Source of the DNA: Nitrospira sp.
GTDB taxonomy: Bacteria; Nitrospirota; Nitrospiria; Nitrospirales; Nitrospiraceae
Length of the DNA: 64,000 nt
Assembly: GCA_023248215.1 (NCBI GenBank)
Contig: JAHFEW010000007.1
Location: 1 to 64,000, forward strand
Direction: 5' to 3'
Shown: one piece after another, positions 26,109 to 35,067 of the stretch
How the letters are laid out: each line of letters starts with the position of its first letter
How positions within the stretch are numbered: the first letter of the stretch is position 1
Translations under genes and position numbers: made by a program
The notes under the pieces: model-generated
What the model saw: the letters and a program-made list of their open reading frames with translations, nothing else
Databases searched by the model: none
Told to the model about the DNA's origin: nothing

Positions 26109-27815
26109 ATGCGCGTCTCTCAAACCCTCATTCCCACATTGCGCGAAGATCCAGGCGAGGCTGAAACCGTCAGCCATCGTCTTATGCTGCGGGCAGGCAT
26201 GATCCGAAAAGTGGCAGCCGGGATCTACACCTATCTCCCGCTTGGCCTGCGGGTACTGCGCAAAATTGAGCGCATCGTCCGCGAAGAAATGAATCGTGCC
26301 GGCGCCCAGGAGTTGCTGATGCCGGTGGCCTCCCCGGCCGAACTCTGGCGTGAAACAGGCCGTTGGGATTTCTATGGCAAGGAGCTGCTCCGGTTCAAGG
26401 ACCGGCACGAACGGGACTTCTGCCTTGGGCCGACGCACGAGGAAGTGATCACCGATCTGTTCCGGCGAGAAGTCCGCTCGTATCGGCAGATGCCGCTGAA
26501 TTTCTATCAGATCCAAACGAAATTCCGCGACGAAATCCGTCCGCGCTTCGGATTGATGCGGGGTCGCGAATTCATCATGAAAGACGCATACAGCTTCGAT
26601 CGAGACGAGACCGGAGCCAGGCTGAATTATCAAAAAATGTACGATGCCTACAACCGCATCTTCAGGCGTTGCGGGCTCACCTTTCGCCCCGTAGAAGCCG
26701 ACACCGGGCTGATCGGAGGCACCTCGTCGCATGAGTTCATGGTGCTGGCGGACACCGGCGAGGAAACCATCGTCTACAGCGAGGAAGGCACCTACGCCGC
26801 AAATGTCGAGCGCGCCGAAGTGCTTCCGCCGGACGCATGCGATGGTGACGAGCACCGCCCCCTGGCCGCTGTTCCTACGCCAGGACGGCGGACGGTGGAA
26901 GAGGTCACGACCTTCTTGAAGATTACGCCACGCCAACTCGTCAAAACCCTACTCTACGACACAGGTAAAGAGACGGTCGCCATACTCGTCCGGGGCGATC
27001 ATGACGTCAATGAGATCAAAGTCAAACGTCTCCTCGGCGCCACAGAGCTTGAGCTCGTCAAGCCTGAACTCGTTCCGAGCCTGATCGGCGCGCCGGTCGG
27101 CTATGTGGGGCCGGTCGGATTGAAACAGATCCGCATTCTGGCCGATTGGGCCGTCAAGGCCATGGCCAACTTCGTCGTCGGAGCCAATCAGGCCGACACG
27201 CATTTCGTGAATGCCAACTGGGAGCGCGATTTCAGAGTCGACCAGTTTGCCGATCTCCGTAATGCGCAGGCCGGCGATCCCTCGCCGCGCAAAGACGGCG
27301 TGTTGAAGACCGCCAAAGGTATCGAAGTCGGTCATGTTTTCATGTTAGGCACGAAATACAGCCAAGCGATGAAAGCCACCTTCTTGGATGCACAGGGGCA
27401 GGAACAACTGGCGGTCATGGGCTGTTACGGAATCGGTGTGAGCCGCACCGCCGCCGCTTCGGTCGAGCAAAATCATGATGCCAAGGGCATCAAGTGGCCG
27501 GTTCCCATCGCGCCTTTTCACGTGACGCTCTTGCCGCTCAGCCAGTCCCAACCGGTGACACAGTTAGCCGAAACCCTTTATGGCACATTGCAGGATGCTG
27601 GAATTGAAGTGCTTTGGGACGATCGCGACGATCGAGCCGGGGTCAAATTCAACGACGCCGACCTGATCGGGGCTCCCTATCACCTGGTCATCGGCGACAA
27701 AGGACTCGCCCAAGGCCAGGTGGAACTCAAACTTCGTCACACCGGCGAGACAAAAAAAGTCACTCCCGACCAGGTTCTTGCAACGCTGTCCTCCTGGCTC
27801 AGCACGGCCGTCTAA
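26109..27815 (+). CDS. proS: Prolyl-tRNA synthetase, bacterial type, 568 aa
   Basis: Class II aminoacyl-tRNA synthetase. Motif 1 around LPLGLRVLRKIERIVREEM, motif 2 FRDEIRPRFGLMRGREFIMKD, motif 3 in GCYGIGVSRTAAASVEQ. The YbaK-like editing insertion (about 225-380, with LVKTLLYD and the YVGPVG loop) sits between motifs 2 and 3, so this is the long bacterial form that clears Ala-tRNAPro. C-terminal anticodon-binding domain from about 465. Starts five bases after rseP. Confidence 0.96.
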   Translation: MRVSQTLIPTLREDPGEAETVSHRLMLRAGMIRKVAAGIYTYLPLGLRVLRKIERIVREEMNRAGAQELLMPVASPAELWRETGRWDFYGKELLRFKDRHERDFCLGPTHEEVITDLFRREVRSYRQMPLNFYQIQTKFRDEIRPRFGLMRGREFIMKDAYSFDRDETGARLNYQKMYDAYNRIFRRCGLTFRPVEADTGLIGGTSSHEFMVLADTGEETIVYSEEGTYAANVERAEVLPPDACDGDEHRPLAAVPTPGRRTVEEVTTFLKITPRQLVKTLLYDTGKETVAILVRGDHDVNEIKVKRLLGATELELVKPELVPSLIGAPVGYVGPVGLKQIRILADWAVKAMANFVVGANQADTHFVNANWERDFRVDQFADLRNAQAGDPSPRKDGVLKTAKGIEVGHVFMLGTKYSQAMKATFLDAQGQEQLAVMGCYGIGVSRTAAASVEQNHDAKGIKWPVPIAPFHVTLLPLSQSQPVTQLAETLYGTLQDAGIEVLWDDRDDRAGVKFNDADLIGAPYHLVIGDKGLAQGQVELKLRHTGETKKVTPDQVLATLSSWLSTAV

Positions 27816-27919
27816 TCCCGCTCCCTTCTTCAGTCGCCCGCGCGAGTCGCTCTGCTTCTCATCGACTTGGCCGCACGCGAAGCCAACCGGCGCAACGGGT
27901 TCGAGAAAATGCCTTTTGC

Positions 27920-27947
27920 TTGCCTTGACTGCGCATTGGGATACACT
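27920..27947 (+). promoter_or_regulatory. Candidate promoter for the GspE/PilB-like gene
   Basis: TTGCCT (27920-27925), 16 bases, TACACT (27942-27947). The start codon is about 120 bases downstream, leaving a leader in which I see no other gene. Confidence 0.45.
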
Positions 27948-28066
27948 GACTCACACGGAGACGCCCGGTGCAGAACCCGTTCCCCGCAAAGGTTTCCAGG
28001 CCGGCATCACGTGGCTGGTCGACACCACGCTAAACCCCTCGTTCGACCCGTTTTGGAGACAGCTAG

Positions 28067-30379
28067 ATGCAGCCCAAATCCCCGCTGCCCGGTTTAGGCG
28101 ACAGCACCATCAAATCCGGGTTCGTCGAGAACATCAAACGAATCAGCACACAAATTCTCGCAGCGAGCGACATCGACCAAATTCTGCTGGATCTGCGCCA
28201 TGAGATCCTCAGCTGTTTCGATGCGGAAGATCTCACGCTCTTCGTGGTGGATTCCGAAAAAAAAGAAATATTCTCTAAAATTCCCCATCTCGATACCATC
28301 CGGGAAGTCCGCACCCCGATTACAGAACAGAGCCTCGCAGGGTTCTGCGCCAAATATCTTCGCCCGGTCAATGTGGGCGACGCATACAATCAGGCTGAAC
28401 TGGGCGCCATACACCCCTCGCTCACCCACGATATCACGTACGACAAAAACACCGGGTTTAAGACCAAACAGGTCCTCACCTATCCGGTCGTTGCGGAAAA
28501 CAAGTATTTGATGGGCGTGATCCAACTCCTCAATAAGAAGAGCGGAGGACGGTTCACCCGGAAAGACGAAGAGTGCGTTGCGGAGATTGCCAAATCGCTG
28601 GGGACCGCGTTCTATAATCTTCGAAAGACGTCGAAGAAACCCCCTTCCAAATTCGATTTCCTGCTGGCGAACGGCAAGATCTCACAAAACGATCTGGACA
28701 ATGCCATCGCAGAATCCAAAAAAGGTACCACCGATATCGAATCCATCCTGATCGACAAGTATAAAATTCAGAAAGCCGACCTCGGCAAATCGCTCGCCCA
28801 ATTTCACAAGTGCCCCTATATCGAATACAGCGAACGCACGATCGTCGACATCGAATTGCTCAAGAACCTGAACGTCGATTATCTGAAGAAAAACCACTGG
28901 ATGCCGCTCAAGCGGGATCGCGCCGCGATTGAGATTTTGACCGACGATCCGGGCGATCTGGATCGCGTCCAGGACATCAAGCGCACCTTCCCCGGATTAA
29001 ATATCCGGTTCGCCGTCAGCCTTCGCCGCGATATTTCTCTCTTCCTGTCGAGCACGACCGGCACGCCGGAGACTGCTACAAAGATGAATGAGAATGTCTC
29101 CGACATTCTCGGCGAACTGGTCAACGAGTCTCAACTCGAAGCCCAGGAAGATGCCTCCAGCTCAGGCCTGGACGAAAACGACAATGCCATCGTGCGCCTG
29201 GCAAACCAAATCATCGCCGATGCCTTTCGGCAAGGCACCTCCGACATCCACATCGAACCCTATGGGGAAAAGCGCGATACTCTCGTACGGTTTCGCGTCG
29301 ACGGCGACTGTTTCGAGTACATGAAGATTCCACCGAGTTATCGCCGAGCCATCGTCTCCCGTCTCAAGATCATGGCGAGTCTCGACATCGCGGAACGACG
29401 AAAACCCCAGGACGGGAAGATCAAATTCAAGATCGGTGAAAATAAAGAAATCGAACTGCGTGTGGCCACCATTCCCACCGCCGGCTATAACGAAGATGTG
29501 GTCATGCGTATCCTCGCCGCAAGCGAACCGCTGCCCGTCGACAAAATGGGATTCTCCGAGCGGAACCTGCGTGAGATCAAGAGTATCGCAGAGAAACCGT
29601 ATGGCATTATTCTCTGCGTGGGACCGACGGGATCCGGAAAAACCACGACACTGCACTCCGTGCTGGGCTACATCAATACTCCAGACATCAAGATCTGGAC
29701 GGCGGAAGATCCTGTCGAAATCACGCAATACGGGCTCCGCCAGGTACAGGTGCATGCCAAAATCGGATTCACGTTCGCCGCGGCGATGCGCGCATTTCTC
29801 CGGGCCGACCCCGATGTCATCATGGTCGGCGAAATGCGAGACAAGGAGACGGCGGATACCGGAATCGAGGCGTCTCTGACCGGACACCTGGTGCTCAGCA
29901 CCTTGCACACCAACAGCGCGGTGGAAACCATCACCCGACTCTTGGACATGGGCTGCGACTCGTTCAGTTTCGCCGACGCCATGCTGGGGGTCCTGGCCCA
30001 GCGTTTGGCGCGGCGGATTTGCAAAGAATGCCGAGAAGCGTATCAGCCGTCGAAAGAAGAGTACGAGGAACTGCGGTTGGGGTATGGGCCGGAATATTGG
30101 GACACACTCGGAATCGCCTACGACAGCACCTTCCGCCTGTATCGAGGCAAGGGATGCGACACCTGCAATCGTACAGGCCTGAAAGGACGCGTGGCGCTCC
30201 ATGAGCTCTTATTGGGGACCGACCTGATGAAGCGGTTGATTCAAAACAAGGCGAAGACCGATGAAATGCTCAAGGCCGGCATGTCGGAAGGGATGACCAC
30301 CCTAGTCCAAGACGGCATCCAGAAGGTGTTGCAAGGCCACACGACCTACAAGGAAGTCAAAGCCGTCGCCATCAAGTAA
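28067..30379 (+). CDS. GAF-domain GspE/PilB-type secretion ATPase, 770 aa
   Basis: Order of parts: GAF-like domain (about 20-190), MshEN-type segment (about 200-330: FDFLLANGKISQNDLDNAI, CPYIEY), then the type II secretion/type IV pilus assembly ATPase. Walker A GPTGSGKTTT begins at 519; the Asp box is RADPDVIMVGEMRD and the His box LTGHLVLSTLHTN. Two Cys pairs at 652/655 (CKEC) and 697/700 (CDTC) form the zinc element of PilB/GspE. The MshEN part often binds cyclic di-GMP, and PilZ genes lie 4 kb away. The GAF addition in front is unusual and suggests signal-gated assembly. No pilus or secretin gene is adjacent. Confidence 0.9.
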   Translation: MQPKSPLPGLGDSTIKSGFVENIKRISTQILAASDIDQILLDLRHEILSCFDAEDLTLFVVDSEKKEIFSKIPHLDTIREVRTPITEQSLAGFCAKYLRPVNVGDAYNQAELGAIHPSLTHDITYDKNTGFKTKQVLTYPVVAENKYLMGVIQLLNKKSGGRFTRKDEECVAEIAKSLGTAFYNLRKTSKKPPSKFDFLLANGKISQNDLDNAIAESKKGTTDIESILIDKYKIQKADLGKSLAQFHKCPYIEYSERTIVDIELLKNLNVDYLKKNHWMPLKRDRAAIEILTDDPGDLDRVQDIKRTFPGLNIRFAVSLRRDISLFLSSTTGTPETATKMNENVSDILGELVNESQLEAQEDASSSGLDENDNAIVRLANQIIADAFRQGTSDIHIEPYGEKRDTLVRFRVDGDCFEYMKIPPSYRRAIVSRLKIMASLDIAERRKPQDGKIKFKIGENKEIELRVATIPTAGYNEDVVMRILAASEPLPVDKMGFSERNLREIKSIAEKPYGIILCVGPTGSGKTTTLHSVLGYINTPDIKIWTAEDPVEITQYGLRQVQVHAKIGFTFAAAMRAFLRADPDVIMVGEMRDKETADTGIEASLTGHLVLSTLHTNSAVETITRLLDMGCDSFSFADAMLGVLAQRLARRICKECREAYQPSKEEYEELRLGYGPEYWDTLGIAYDSTFRLYRGKGCDTCNRTGLKGRVALHELLLGTDLMKRLIQNKAKTDEMLKAGMSEGMTTLVQDGIQKVLQGHTTYKEVKAVAIK

Positions 30380-30408
30380 CACTGCCTGCGCTCATCCAGG
30401 CTGAGGCT

Positions 30409-31368
30409 CTACCGTCCCGGTTGGGACCACGACGTCAGACCATTCAACTCCTTCTTCAACCGCGCGACCTCCTCTACACGCCCCGACCTCCCGGCGTATT
30501 CCGCCGCGTGAGTCAGCGCCAAGATCGCATGCGTCACATCCCCTTGCGCCAGATAACTTCGATATGCCCGCTCGGCATAGTCCAGGGCACGATCGGGAAC
30601 TCCTCGGCGATCGGCAATCCGGCCCAGCCGCAGGAGATCGGCTGCGATCTCAGATCGACGCTCCGCCGCCTTATCCAGTTCCAAGGCTCGCTCGAGTTCC
30701 CGATCTGCGACATCATACTGATGGCGCGCTTCCGCCAGGAGTCCAAGGTTCACGTGGTTACTGGCCTCGGAATCCAGATTCCCCACCGCTTGGTTCAAAG
30801 CCATCGCCTGCTGGAACAACTGTTCCGCTTGCTCGACATCGCCCATCGCTTGTCGCACCAACCCGAGGTTGTTCCGCAAGACTGCTTCTGCTGACCGATC
30901 CGCCGTGTGTTGAGCCAGATCCAGCGCCTGCTGATAGAGCCGCTCGGCTTCCTGCACTCTCCCCGCTCGATGTTCGGCGGCCCCCAATGCGGTGAGACTG
31001 TCGATCATGAGGCCTGGCTCTCCGAGTTGTTGCGCCAAGACGACGGCTCGCCCATGAAGGGTGACGGCCTGAGACGTTGGCCCCCGACTAAGAGCGACGT
31101 TCCCAAGACCATTGAGCGCAGCGATGAGCCCCTTCCTATCGTCGAGACTCTCCGCCATCTGACGCGCCGTCTCATACGCTTCTCCTGCACGTGTCATATC
31201 CCCTCGAGTCAGCCAACGCTCGCCCTGGATGAGCACCGACTCGACCTGAGCAGTCAAGGGTCTAGAGACAGGAGGAGGCGCGAGCGACGGCGGATTTGCG
31301 CACCCCAACAGGACCATCCCCGTCACCGCGCAGAAACCTCTGGCAAGACCACGTATCGTCACGATCAT
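30409..31368 (-). CDS. TPR-repeat lipoprotein, 319 aa
   Basis: Signal peptide with lipobox LLGC at about residue 23, so lipidated. The body is made of tetratricopeptide repeats (about 45-310): e.g. AGEAYETARQMAESLDDRKG, AERLYQQALDLAQHTADRS, AEQLFQQAMALNQAVGNLD. These give a protein-binding superhelix. It overlaps mlaD by four bases at the end of the mla operon, which suggests a role in the periplasmic lipid transport machine, as a scaffold or partner. The function itself is not recognisable. Confidence 0.85.
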   Translation of the reverse strand: MIVTIRGLARGFCAVTGMVLLGCANPPSLAPPPVSRPLTAQVESVLIQGERWLTRGDMTRAGEAYETARQMAESLDDRKGLIAALNGLGNVALSRGPTSQAVTLHGRAVVLAQQLGEPGLMIDSLTALGAAEHRAGRVQEAERLYQQALDLAQHTADRSAEAVLRNNLGLVRQAMGDVEQAEQLFQQAMALNQAVGNLDSEASNHVNLGLLAEARHQYDVADRELERALELDKAAERRSEIAADLLRLGRIADRRGVPDRALDYAERAYRSYLAQGDVTHAILALTHAAEYAGRSGRVEEVARLKKELNGLTSWSQPGR

Positions 31369-32360
31369 CGGTGCAGTTGATCCCCCCGCAGGCTCTGTGG
31401 TCCTGTCGGGGAAGCTGTGGCTTGATTTTTCGGCGCCGGCCCGGCGTTTTGCACGAAGCGGTTAAACGGGAACGTCTGCTTCGCGCCACGCACCAGGATC
31501 GACAGGTCTGTCAATGTGGTCTGGGCCGTCTGGATGACGGGCAGCAGCTCCTGGCTCACCTCGCCCACGGAGTCGGAGAGGCGCTTCACGCTGGTGAGCG
31601 TTGAGTGAGTACTCTCCAGGATAGCCGGTAATTTGCTCGTGGTGTGCTGCACGTCTGCCGTGACACGATCAACCACGCCCAGCGTCCGCTTGATGGAGCC
31701 GGTCACGGCGGGAAGTGCAGCCGCCGTCTGCTCCACCGACGCGACCGTGCGCTGCACCGAGGCAACGACCGCCGGCAGGTCTTGCGTCGCCTGCGCCACC
31801 TGCTCCAGCGCCTTGCTCCCGGCTTTCAGGCCGCCCTGCAGATCCTGAGTGATGGTTTCGACACGCAGCAGCGTTTGCTTCACGGCCATCAGCACCGGTT
31901 CGATTTCGTTGAGGAGATCCCCGATGTCTCTCGGTTCAAGCGCGTGAATCGTCGCCCCATCGGTCAACATCGGACTGCCGGAGGTGCCCATCCCGATATC
32001 GACCTGTGTTTGGCCCACCACCACGCCGCTCTTGGTAATACGAAGCTCCGAATTGTCTTTCACCATGTCTTGATACCGAGTCAATAACTGCAATATCAGA
32101 TCAACCGTCCCACGATCGTTGAGATCCACCTGCTTCACCCGTCCGATCGGAATTCCCGACATGACGACCGGCGATCCCGGCTCCAGGCCATACGATTTAC
32201 TCAGACTGGCCTTTACGTGATACTTGGGTTCGAAGAGATGCTCGGTCTTCGACATCCAAAAACCAGCCACCGCCAGGATCATCACGGGTATCAGCACGAA
32301 CGTGCCGACGATCTGCGCCAGCCGCCCGCTGGAAAGCTGATGTGAATAATGCATGCCCAT
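31365..32360 (-). CDS. mlaD: MlaD-family (MCE-domain) lipid transport protein, 331 aa
   Basis: One N-terminal membrane helix (about 17-36), then an MCE domain (about 43-125; SKSYGLEPGSPVVMSGIPIGRVKQV and SGVVVGQTQVDIGMG), and a long helical C-terminal region with many Thr/Val heptad-like repeats (SVQRTVASVEQTAAALPAV). In Mla systems MCE proteins form hexamer rings that carry phospholipid across the periplasm; the long helix may form a tube. GAGAGGTG precedes the ATG. Downstream of mlaF in the same operon. Confidence 0.88.
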   Translation of the reverse strand: MGMHYSHQLSSGRLAQIVGTFVLIPVMILAVAGFWMSKTEHLFEPKYHVKASLSKSYGLEPGSPVVMSGIPIGRVKQVDLNDRGTVDLILQLLTRYQDMVKDNSELRITKSGVVVGQTQVDIGMGTSGSPMLTDGATIHALEPRDIGDLLNEIEPVLMAVKQTLLRVETITQDLQGGLKAGSKALEQVAQATQDLPAVVASVQRTVASVEQTAAALPAVTGSIKRTLGVVDRVTADVQHTTSKLPAILESTHSTLTSVKRLSDSVGEVSQELLPVIQTAQTTLTDLSILVRGAKQTFPFNRFVQNAGPAPKNQATASPTGPQSLRGDQLHR

Positions 32361-32404
32361 CGATCACCTCTCAGTCTCGCAGAACCACCTCTCCATGACG
32401 CGAT

Positions 32405-33136
32405 CTACCCAACATACCTTCTGAGCGCCGGGGCAACGGTCGCGGCCAATGCGTCACGAGTCCCATCGGCCTCCACTCGGCCGTCGCGAAGCAGCACGAG
32501 GCGATCGGCCCCTTCGATGAAGGGAGAAAAAGAACGTAACGCCGCCACGACTGTCAGGGGTTGGTCCGCCTGCCGTTCTTCCACATAGGCCTTGAGCGTC
32601 AGCACCATCTCCGCGTCCAACCCTGCCACCGGATCATCCAGCAGCAGCACGTCCGGGGCGAGCATCAGGGCGCGGGCGATGGCCCCCCTGCGCACTTCTC
32701 CTTGATTGAGCTCCGCGGGAAACCGGTCCCGCATTGGAACCAGACGCAACCGTTCCAACTGTGCCATCACGGCGCTCTCACGATCGCGCTCCGACATCGA
32801 CGCACGGTGGTACCGCAGCGGCAAGGCCACGTTGTTGAACAGGGTCATATTGCTCATCAACCCTGGCTGCTGAAGCACGGCTCCGAGCCGGAGTCGAACG
32901 GGACTAGGCTCATCATTCACATCCACCGCCCAATCGTGGCCCAGCAGAATCACGCGGCCCGCTTCCGGCGAGACAAGCCCCGCCGCGAGCTCCACGATCA
33001 AGCTTTTCCCCGAGCGGCTCGGTCCTACGACGGCGACGAACTCGCCGGCACCGATACGCAGATCCACATCCAGCCGATGAGGACTGCCCAGCATGGGCAT
33101 CCGGACCTGTTCCAGAATGAGGGCCGCCTCATTCAT
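32405..33136 (-). CDS. mlaF: MlaF-like ABC ATPase with altered catalytic motifs, 243 aa
   Basis: ATP-binding subunit paired with the MlaE permease; its ATG overlaps the mlaE stop. Walker A is intact (GPSRSGKS, 38-45) and the Q-loop Gln is at about 90. The signature is LNQGE (143-147) rather than LSGGQ, Walker B ends LLLDDP (Asp168 where a catalytic Glu is normal), and the H-switch region reads VVAALRS, leaving Leu200 where His is expected. ATP binding is likely kept, while hydrolysis may be slow or altered. Length is normal. Function by context: retrograde or anterograde lipid transport. Confidence 0.85.
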   Translation of the reverse strand: MNEAALILEQVRMPMLGSPHRLDVDLRIGAGEFVAVVGPSRSGKSLIVELAAGLVSPEAGRVILLGHDWAVDVNDEPSPVRLRLGAVLQQPGLMSNMTLFNNVALPLRYHRASMSERDRESAVMAQLERLRLVPMRDRFPAELNQGEVRRGAIARALMLAPDVLLLDDPVAGLDAEMVLTLKAYVEERQADQPLTVVAALRSFSPFIEGADRLVLLRDGRVEADGTRDALAATVAPALRRYVG

Positions 33137-33912
33137 AAGTACAGCGGCACCGTCACGACGACATCGATCAGCAGGCACAGCACAAATGAATTGATCATCG
33201 CCCGCGTCGTCTGTTGCGGCACTTCCGTAAAGGACGATCTGACGGCCAGACCATGATGACAACAGACGGCCGCGACCGCCGATCCAAACAGCAGTCCTTT
33301 GAGCGCGGTCAGCGCGACATCCGTCGAAGACAGCGCCTTGATCACACCTTCCAGGAAAGCATAGAAGGGAATCGTGAGGTGCGCGTTGGCGACAAGGTAG
33401 CCGCCGAGCACCGCTACCACGTCGAAATACAACGTCAGACAGATCATCGACAGCACCATGCCGACCATGCGAGGCATGATGACGAATCGGCTGAGTGGAA
33501 TCCCCATGAGCCGGAGTGCGACTACCTCGCGCGTAACCGACATGTTACCCAATTCTGTCGCGATGGCCGCCCCCGATCGGCCGACCACAATGAAGGCCGT
33601 CAACAAGGGCCCGAGTTCGCGGACCACGGTCACGACGATGATGCTCCCCACCAGCCCACCGGCCCCGAGCCTGGGAAGTTGTGTCCCTGCCTGCGTTACA
33701 ATGATGATGCCCAACAACAGGGCGATGACGGTCGTCACGGGCAAGGCGTCCACCCCCGTGAAGAGAATTTGCCTGACAAGGACCTGCAAGGATTCCCGAC
33801 GTCCCTGCCTTGTCGGCAGAATTAAATCTAGAAAGGCTTGAGAAGAGAGCGTGGCCAGCGCCGCCAGGTAGGTATAGCCCGCGATGGTTTTGCGTCCCAC
33901 CCACTCGATCAT
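33133..33912 (-). CDS. mlaE: MlaE-family ABC permease, 259 aa
   Basis: Inner-membrane permease of the Mla/MCE lipid transporter. Family stretches: the amphipathic N-terminal part, then VTTVIALLLGIIIVTQAGTQL, VRELGPLLTAFIVVGRSGAAIATELGNM and EVVALRLMGIPLSRFVIMPRM, with five to six hydrophobic segments. First gene of the operon mlaE-mlaF-mlaD-TPR lipoprotein. The mlaC-like gene is separate at 49627-50301. Confidence 0.9.
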   Translation of the reverse strand: MIEWVGRKTIAGYTYLAALATLSSQAFLDLILPTRQGRRESLQVLVRQILFTGVDALPVTTVIALLLGIIIVTQAGTQLPRLGAGGLVGSIIVVTVVRELGPLLTAFIVVGRSGAAIATELGNMSVTREVVALRLMGIPLSRFVIMPRMVGMVLSMICLTLYFDVVAVLGGYLVANAHLTIPFYAFLEGVIKALSSTDVALTALKGLLFGSAVAAVCCHHGLAVRSSFTEVPQQTTRAMINSFVLCLLIDVVVTVPLYL

Positions 33913-34138
33913 GCGTGTGAACAGCCTCCGTCACGAAGCAGGGTCATCCGCCGGACCTCGCCCATGGAAGCCTCGACGTCCGGCGAAATTGTAGGAGAAG
34001 CATCAGAAGTAAAGCAATGACGACCGGTCCCGCTACTCAGGACCAACCAATGAGGGTGAAGCCCGCAGAACATGCCAGGGCCAGTCGTACGAGAGGCGGA
34101 CGAAGTCTCCGCGAGAATCTGGCCTCGCGTGACCCTCC

Positions 34139-34468
34139 CTATAAGGGCTTGGTCTTGATGACGAACTGCTGGATGCGCTGAAGTTGCGGGGGACGCATGG
34201 CTAGGAACTCCACCCCGAACTCCCCGCCCCGCGCCCATCGAACAATGGCTTCATCCACACGGACCGGCCACTCATGCCCGTCCGACAGAAACAACGACAC
34301 CTTCATCTGGAGTCCTGGTTGCACCGTACTCTCCGACTTGGCCATACAACCGGTAAAGGAGAGATCGAGCACCTCCCCCTCGCCCTCCACATCGTCTTCC
34401 CCGAAGAAAGCCAACCGGCAGCCGATCGCTATCCGACGAGACTTTCGCGACTCTTTCGCTCCTTCCAC
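34139..34468 (-). CDS. PilZ-domain protein, 109 aa
   Basis: Single PilZ domain, a cyclic di-GMP receptor type. RKSRRIAI supplies the basic N-terminal switch, and LDLSFTGC the D-x-S-x-x-G motif (Gly, then Cys instead of the usual Ala). GTG start with GGAGGAG upstream. The closest relatives by shape are the two further PilZ genes at 34521 and 36219, all three sharing the VRW....GxEF end. The RxxxR motif is imperfect, so binding is not certain. Confidence 0.8.
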   Translation of the reverse strand: MEGAKESRKSRRIAIGCRLAFFGEDDVEGEGEVLDLSFTGCMAKSESTVQPGLQMKVSLFLSDGHEWPVRVDEAIVRWARGGEFGVEFLAMRPPQLQRIQQFVIKTKPL

Positions 34469-34520
34469 GACTCCTCCACTTCACCAGGACCATGCGGCGG
34501 ACAGAACCGCGGCGACTGGC

Positions 34521-34901
34521 TTACTGTTTGGACGCGCCGGCGGACGCGAGAAACCTGCGCAGCCGATTCATCTCGGCAGCTCCGATAGACACGAATTCCA
34601 ATCCAAAACACTGGCCTTTGGCCCAACGCACCAGGGCCAAATCGACGGTCGTCGGAGCTTGCTCCCCTGGAAGCAGGATGATCAAGGACATGGCATCCCC
34701 CACTTTCACCCCCGCGTCGCTCTCCACTTTACAGCCCTTGATGGAGAGATTGATCACGGACCCCTCTCCTTCCGTATCGCCACTGAACGTTATGGAGAGG
34801 GCAAAGCGGGCAAACGAGAGCAGGCACGTCGGCGGCACAACACGCCGCTGGTGCTGTCGTAATTCAATACGCTTGTCGGGTACCTGATTGGATTGATCCA
34901 T
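34521..34901 (-). CDS. PilZ-domain protein, 126 aa
   Basis: PilZ domain with LRQHQRRVVPP at the N-terminus and INLSIKGCKV (N-x-S-x-x-G) in place of D-x-S-x-x-G. C-terminal DLALVRWAKGQCFGLEFVSI is almost the same as in the neighbouring PilZ genes. No clear Shine-Dalgarno sequence before the ATG. Probably cytoplasmic; the target is unknown. Confidence 0.8.
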   Translation of the reverse strand: MDQSNQVPDKRIELRQHQRRVVPPTCLLSFARFALSITFSGDTEGEGSVINLSIKGCKVESDAGVKVGDAMSLIILLPGEQAPTTVDLALVRWAKGQCFGLEFVSIGAAEMNRLRRFLASAGASKQ

Positions 34902-35067
34902 GACGGAGCGAGCGATGCGATCGTGTCCTGCGTCCAGCTAGGAGCAGTATAGCGTAAGAAGCCGCCGCCGCCGAATACTTCTCATCATTTCACAGGCTGG
35001 GCACCCTTCAAGATCCTGCGAGATCCTGAACCGAACGATCATCGACTCCGTCGCGAAGGCGGACCTA

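Noticed and set aside
29162-30202. 346-codon minus-strand frame inside the GspE-like gene
   Set aside because: Antisense to the Walker A and zinc-motif region, which is certain; the frame is a by-product of codon bias.
35007-35026. Tandem AGATCCTG-CG-AGATCCTG
   Set aside because: Only two copies of eight bases in a spacer; too short to call a repeat element or site.
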